Shown here one piece after another: positions 58,291 to 64,000 of a stretch of 64,000 bases of DNA (position 1 is the stretch's first letter; each line of letters opens with the position of its first letter). Origin of the DNA: Microcebus murinus (Eukaryota > Chordata > Mammalia > Primates > Cheirogaleidae); contig NC_134108.1 of NCBI RefSeq assembly GCF_040939455.1, positions 39,662,501 to 39,726,500 of the forward strand, written 5' to 3'. The notes under the pieces are model-generated. The model was not told the origin of the DNA and did not search any database. It was given only the letters and a program-made list of their open reading frames with translations. The translations under genes and the position numbers were made by a program.

Positions 58291-61053
58291 TACACATTTG
58301 CTTTATTATAAAGTCTTTTATAATATGTTTTTTATTTAATATTAACTATGCTTACTTATATAACAAGTTGAATATTTTCTTCATCCTACGGATTTAACAA
58401 CTTCACCTACCACAACCTCTTATCCCATTCATATTTTCTCCTGTATTTTCCCCTTTGCGTATTTAAGTAACTTTTGTGTTTAAAATAAATGGATTGAAAT
58501 AAAATCTATAGTTGGAAAATGAAGTAAAATGTAATAAATGCATCCATAATGTAATTTTAGAAAATGCATGCCTATTAAGTTATCTATAAAATAATAGCAG
58601 TTGGGTATTAATTTTAGGAAATTTACACAATTTTTATATCCCATTGAAAGTATATTTTTATTTTTTATTAAATGTGTCTTTTGTTCCATATTTAATAAGA
58701 AAGAATTTTTCTTCTCTAGGCCATCATTTCTTCGAATTTGATTACTTTATTTACATTTTATTTCTCCTAAAGAAACTTCAGGCTTTGTTTACCTTCATCT
58801 CTCATCCAGTTTTCTCAAAAAGTCAGTTAATAATTGGGTTACTGTTTAGAATTAAGAAGGCCATAATTGTATTTAAATCTTCACATAGAACTCCAAAGCC
58901 AGAGCTTGGATACCAAGATCCAGCTCTTTGTGCTAATCACCACTGACACTTTTGCTTCTAAATCATGAATGGCTTAATTTTAATATAAGTCCATTAAAAC
59001 AACTTGGAAAAGCACACATTTTGTTAAAAATAGATTAAAACTGTCACTTATGGAACCAATCAACAGTATATTTATTATTCCTATGATCAGCACTTGCAAC
59101 ATGTAATAGAAATTTACCTCATTCTGAATGTAGGAATAATTTTATACATGAACCAAGAAACATAATAAAAAGGATTCTGTGGTAGATACTATCAGTGCTC
59201 TGCACATAGACCCTAAAACATTTTTTATGCACAAAGCACAATGGTTCTTTCATTATAAAAGCCAATATCAGTATTTCTTTGTCAGGCTGCTAGAAATCAT
59301 TTTACCTTTTCCCACAGTGAGCCAAATTTGCCTGGAAATTTACATATTCCTGGGGCTTTTAATCAATCCCTGAGGGACATAGGAGTTTGAGCAGATAATT
59401 TGGAAGTGAAATCTCCACTATTTCCATAGCTCTTTTCTCAAACTGAGCCAAAGTTAACTTTAATGGGACATTGATTGATAATACAACCATTTTTGTCCAC
59501 TTCCCCATTTTCCTACTTCTCTGTAAGTAAAACACCCTTAAGTCCATTTTTAGGCATTCTCCTTATTAATTAGGTCCTGAAGCTCTTTCAATAGATAATC
59601 CCTTTATTTCTTTAGCAAGACCTATCTTTTCTGACAATCTTGTTGAAACTTGGCCTAGTTATTATATTAATAGCCAGGAGGGACAGATGTCAGATCTTGA
59701 GAAAGGAAATTGTCAGCTTGCAAGGCATCTGCTGCAATTCAGCCTTCTGTATGATTCTCAGACTAGGAGCAATGCTATCCTATAGCCAGCCATTCTAGCC
59801 AACTCAGAGGGTTCAATGTTCTTGAGTGAACCTACCCAGATTAATTCTATGTCAAGTCTCAGAGTCCTAACTTCTCTATCTGGGCTGTGACCTTAACATG
59901 AGAGACTTGCTGAAGCTGTGAAGTTAGTCCTTTTTGTAGTTCTGCTACTCTAATCACCGAGCCTATGATTGAGATCATTGATCTTGTCATAATTTGCTAT
60001 TAGACTCTACAAATCTTGGGAAAATGGTGCATATTAAGTGAAGCTGTGGTGCCAAAAGTGCACTATCAAAAGTTTTTGAAGGAATATAAGGATGACCTAA
60101 GAGAGGTGAATATAGTAGAAGAATCAATTATGAAAGACCTAATAATCTCCATCTCATCCCCAAGTTGTTTTTTTTTTTTTTTTTTCTCTGATAGAACTCA
60201 GAAGACATTACCTTCACTAAGGTTATAAGAAATACTTTTATGGTGGGGCACTGGCATGGTAAAGAAACTCAGTGTGAGCTGTTCTTTCAGATTTAGGTTA
60301 ATGCTAGAGGTTGAATTTATGAAAGTGGGCTTCCTGGTGATAATGACTATGCCAAGATTTCAGAATAGCAGATACTAAGTGGTAGCAATAAACCTTTAAA
60401 GAAAAGGGACCCTGAATTACTGTAATGCAAACATAGGGCACTAACCCCTAGGTAGTTCTAAGAAATAGAGCCCATACATCAAAGACGAGTATGAATGTAC
60501 ATGAGGAAGACCACTGTACCACAATAGTAAAGGTTCATGGTAGTAATTGCTCCTATCTTTCCCCAAAACATTATTTGACCATTTACTCACACTGCAGTTT
60601 CAGATGTGATGTCTTTACTAGAACAGATCAACATGACTTCTGGCACTTAGTACGTAGATTTATCTATAAATGTGTCTACTTTTTAATACCCATTAGGAAA
60701 GAGAATCAAAAGTAGTTTGAATACATATGGAACAGACAGCTGTACATATTTATGGACTTTGCTTGATATTATACTCATATTTGGCCTATTGTTTTCCAAG
60801 TCCTAACTCCCTTATTTCTTCCCTATTTTTCTTGAGAATACTTTCTAATATATCACTATCAAATGAATATGCATCTTAAAATCAATTTCTAGGCAACTCA
60901 ACTTATGACATGTTCCATGTCCTTTGAATCATTTTACAAGTTGACCTAAAATAATTTTGGAAGAAATTGGGCAAAGATTCACAAGTGAAAAAATTTTAAA
61001 AAGAACAAAAATTGTCCACTATATTATGGGATATTTTGCTCACAGAAAACATA
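58291..61053. other. No gene seen; T18 tract at 60168-60185
   Basis: AT-rich. Frames at 58480-58689, 58644-58946, 59179-59373, 59359-59547, 60016-60228 and 60491-60715 show no domain or splice context that I can support. Confidence 0.4.
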
Positions 61054-61065
61054 TTCATTGTAAGG

Positions 61066-61290
61066 TTTTTTTTTTATAACCCACCCTGGGATTCAGTGGC
61101 ATGATCATAGCTCACTGCAGCCTTGAATCTGTGGGCTCAAATTATTCTCCTGAGTAGCTTGGACTTTAGATGCACACCACCATACCTGGCTAATTTTTAA
61201 AGAAATTTTTAGAGAAAAACTCTCACTATTTTGCCTAGACTTATCTCAAACTTCTGATTTCAAGTGATTTTCCTTCTTTAGCCTCCTGAG
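61066..61290 (-). mobile_element. Old Alu, minus strand
   Basis: 'attcagtggcatgatcatag', 'ctcactgcagccttgaatct', 'caccaccatacctggctaat' and 'cttctttagcctcctgagca' are the reverse complement of an Alu, preceded by T10 (its tail). It stops short of the 5' end of the monomer. Diverged, AluJ-like or FLAM-like. Which one is not resolved. Confidence 0.75.
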
Positions 61291-61579
61291 CAGTAATTTT
61301 TAATTTTTATGGATATATAATAGCTCTCTATATATATTATAATTATATATAATTATATAATATATTATATATAATATAAATCTATGGAATATATGTGAAA
61401 TTATGATACAAGCATACATAGTAATGATCAACTCAGGGTAATTGAGATATCCATCACCTCAAGCATTGATAATTCCTCTGTGTTAAGAATAATACCTAAT
61501 GTTCAATAACACAATAGGGTGACTATAGTTAATAACTTATTGTATTTTTAAAAATAACTACTAGAATGGAATTGTTATG
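61291..61579 (-). mobile_element. L1 3' UTR with inverted 5' part
   Basis: 61291 to about 61498 is minus-strand L1 3' UTR ('gatacaagcatacatagtaa', 'tatccatcacctcaagcatt'). From about 61500 'caataacacaatagggtgac', 'tatagttaataacttattgt' is the adjoining L1 3' UTR stretch on the plus strand. The two parts abut head-on, as in a 5'-inverted L1. An AT-rich palindromic expansion sits at 61328-61381. Confidence 0.6.
61328..61381. repeat. AT-rich near-palindrome
   Basis: Alternating TA with 'attataattatatataatta'-type symmetry. Able to form a hairpin or cruciform. Confidence 0.8.
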
Positions 61580-61596
61580 TTCACTGTAGGTTTTTT

Positions 61597-63640
61597 AATA
61601 GAACAATAAACCCTATCAAAATGTCATTTTTCTACATTGCCTCCATGCACCCTCACAGATGCCTTATTTTCTTTCATTTAACCTAGCAAAAGAGATCCCA
61701 AAGAAAGAGAAAGGACCACAGAGATAGGCTTGCTGATTTGTAGTCTTATTTAGAGACTTTTAGTACAAGATACTTACTTATACTGGGCTTTTAACAAAGT
61801 ATCATTTAGTTCAGAATTTTCTCCTTTATTCCCCTCAAATTATCCTCCATAACTGGGATTAACTGATATCACTTAGGTGGGTGGCTAATGAATATTAAAA
61901 TAAAGTAGAAGTTTTATAGCTTTTGGGGAGTTTTAGGAATAAAATGGATTTGTAGTTATTGTTATAAACTAAAACAAATTGTAAAGATTAGACATCATCA
62001 CATCATGCCTGACTGTAGTCTTGATGTTTTATAACAATTCTTGCTAAGATCCAAAGAAGGTTTTTCAAAAGAGGAGGCATACTTATTTCTTTCTTTCCCT
62101 TCTGTAGCTTATGAATCTGCAGATCCAGAGTACATAGACCTTTTGTTACTGTGCACAACATTTACAGAGTATGTTGCTACTGAATCAAGACTTCAAGCTT
62201 ATATAAAAGCTTGTCCTTCCTTTTGTGACTTCATGGTTTCTTTCTGGTTCAAAGTAAAAATGTGAAGATTTACCACAACAGCAATGGCAATAGTAAATCC
62301 ATATTAAAGCCGTTACATTTTTTTCTCATGAAAAAAAAAATCCTAGTCTATTTCCAGCTCTGATGAACAGATGAATATAGGTCACACTTCATATTTACTT
62401 GTGTTCAGAAATATGAAATACTGGTAATTGGGCTTGTGGTTTTCTTTGACAGTAGTAATTCTACCTTCCTGAGAACTATTTACTATTGTTTCATAGTGTT
62501 TCATTCCACTGGAAACTTAGAAAGAAGAGGTTTTTATGCTTTTGTCTGTTAATATTGAGGGTAATGATCATCAGAGGAAAAGTAAAAAGCAAAACAAGAA
62601 AACCAAACAGAAAATACCCAGAAAACTCCAGAAAACTAAGAGCAAAGCAAAAAAACAAAAAAAGCAAAAAAAAAACCAACAACTTTTATTGGTTGCTGCT
62701 ACAACTTCAGCTACTGCCTTTGACTAAATGTTAATTTGTCAGAACACAAAAGAAAGAAACCTCCTATATTTAATCAAGAGGTAGTAAAATAGATTTTGTT
62801 TCATGAAATATTTACATTCAGACTTAGTTCAGTTTTTGCTATTGGTAAAAGCCCTTTTGCATTCATTACCTTATTCTTATAAACTTGCATAAAAAATAGT
62901 TACATCTGTATATCAGGAAAGTTTGTGGAAGGCATGCAAATCAGCCACGAAACACAGATCAGGAATAGGCAAAGCATGTGATGTGTTCAGCATCACTCTC
63001 CCCAAAGCAATATCCTGCTTCTGTGTAGAGTAAAGCATCTGCCTCCACCACAAAATGAGTGAAAATATCCAAGCAAAAACTCATCTTTGTTTTTCTTGCA
63101 GATTGCACAATTTATCTCCAATAACACACACATTCATCATCACCAAAGCTCAGTGGAATAATTATGAGTATTTACTGAATAGACCATGCAAAACCATATG
63201 CTGTTGGTGGAAAGAATGTGGAAGAGATACTGAAAACTGGCACAAATAATAAGACTGCAAAGTCAGCCACTTACAGTTGAACAGTATTTGAAAATCATAT
63301 ATGCAAGGAGAGTGGCCTATGGCTGTGAATAGAGTCCTGGATTTCCATGAAGTAGAGGGAGTTTGATAGGAAGCATAGGCACTTCAACATTTCTGCTACA
63401 AAACACAGACTTTTTTAAGAAAGAAGTTATTAAAATCTTAATATAAGATAATATGTGTGTGTGTATATATCTATCTCAATCTATATGTGTTGATCTCACT
63501 ATATCTGCTGTAATTTTCAATGCTAAAGAATTTAAAATCAAATAGGAGTCTAAGGGGATGTTAGAAGGTAGAGAAAAGCAAAATTACATTGATGTTAAGA
63601 ATAGCTTGCAAACCACTGTGAGGTAATATCTAATAGTAAA
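61597..63640. other. No gene seen; A-rich tract at about 62575-62680
   Basis: 62575-62680 is A-rich low-complexity sequence. The Lys-rich plus frames (62486-62734, 62536-62727) and the Phe/Leu-rich minus frame 62491-62682 are products of that composition. The frame at 62041-62265 is unrecognised. A short TG/TA run lies near 63452-63468. Confidence 0.4.
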
Positions 63641-63644
63641 ACAT

Positions 63645-63840
63645 AATAATTCTTTATATTTGCATGAAAATTTGCAGTTTACACAACACTTTTCAATATA
63701 GTTTCTCATTTTATTCTTTCAATAGCTGCTGTTAGATATTATTATCATCATTTTATGGAGGATAAAATAGATTCACAAGGTTTAAAGGACTTGTCCAAAA
63801 TTACAAATAAATGGCAAAACTTGTCCAGAAATAACATCTG
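63645..63840 (-). mobile_element. MIR SINE fragment
   Basis: 'cagtttacacaacacttttc', 'ctgttagatattattatcat', 'ttttatggaggataaaatag' and 'aggacttgtccaaaattaca' follow the MIR core on the minus strand. The minus frame 63782-63979 overlaps it by chance. Confidence 0.7.
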
Positions 63841-64000
63841 ACATTTCTGTAGATTTGGCAAATACACAGTAGCTAAAATAAAAAAAGTAAAGACAGTCTA
63901 AATCACAGGCCTCTATGCAATGCAAATAAAAATTTTTTTGAGTCCCCAAGTTCAAAGATGATTGAGGCCAGTAAAACAAGCTAGAGAGAAAACAAATTTC

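Larger units (their letters stand above)
61054..61590 (-). mobile_element. Composite retrotransposon block: Alu next to L1 3' UTR
   Basis: ttcattgtaagg at 61054-61065 and ttcactgtagg at 61580-61590 (one substitution, one indel) flank the whole block and may be one decayed TSD. From the left the block holds T10, a minus-strand Alu, a second T/A-rich tail and an L1 3' UTR with an inversion. The simplest reading is an L1 whose A-tail later received an Alu. Confidence 0.5.

Noticed and set aside
62486..62734. Lys-rich 82-codon ORF resembling a nuclear signal
   Set aside because: Translation of an A-rich low-complexity tract. The overlapping frames are equally biased.
1..64000. CRISPR arrays, operons, bacterial promoters or a phage/defence system
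   Set aside because: The sequence is mammalian nuclear DNA with Alu, L1, L2 and MIR throughout. No regularly spaced repeats or dense coding are present.
1..64000. Endogenous retrovirus or LTR pair
   Set aside because: I saw no paired LTRs and no primer-binding site or gag/pol residues. The RT residues present are L1-type.

Overview
This is nuclear DNA from a primate, almost certainly a strepsirrhine (lemur/galago lineage). The sequence is AT-rich, CpG-poor and full of decayed mammalian repeats (L2, MIR, old L1, MER5-type relics). The lineage call rests on two things. The Alu at 45994-46262 carries the strepsirrhine right-arm wording 'gctgtgagctaggc..gatgcc'. The younger L1 copies have the strepsirrhine-type 3' UTR ('ttatgggggtacaaa') and ORF2 3' end. 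I recognise no protein-coding exon, tRNA, rRNA, snRNA, CpG island or CRISPR array. Every ORF of note is either a fragment of L1 ORF2, antisense to one, or a short chance frame. The window is best read as intergenic or deep intronic gene-desert sequence.

Layout: 1-3984 holds a short hAT-type DNA transposon (420-642), an L1 3' UTR relic and MIR scraps. 3985-8495 is an old L1M on the minus strand. Its endonuclease region is joined directly to a late part of the reverse transcriptase, so about 1.5 kb of ORF2 is missing. 8496-9260 is further old L1. 9702-10041 is a very short L1 with a 5' inversion (twin-priming structure) and a perfect 15-bp target-site duplication. 12.3-14.1 kb and 17.3-19.3 kb are L2-rich. 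27.7-31.1 kb is a 3.1-kb 5'-truncated L1 inserted into a MIR, with a perfect 17-bp duplication. 35.8-36.8 kb is another 5'-truncated L1 with a 14-bp duplication. 45.98-46.53 kb holds the strepsirrhine Alu and, 41 bp downstream, a second hAT copy with a perfect 8-bp duplication. 54-56.6 kb is a long pyrimidine-rich tract whose right half is a long L2 copy. 61.05-61.6 kb is a nested Alu/L1 composite. The remaining stretches are AT-rich sequence in which I see no gene.

No genes work together here. What the window preserves is a layered history of transposition: an L2/MIR floor, then old L1M and MER5-type elements, then lineage-specific L1, Alu and hAT insertions whose junctions can still be read to the base. 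I found no evidence of a new biological system. The most informative items are the twin-primed L1, the atypical 3' end of the 27.9-kb L1, and the two hAT derivatives that share ends but not cores.
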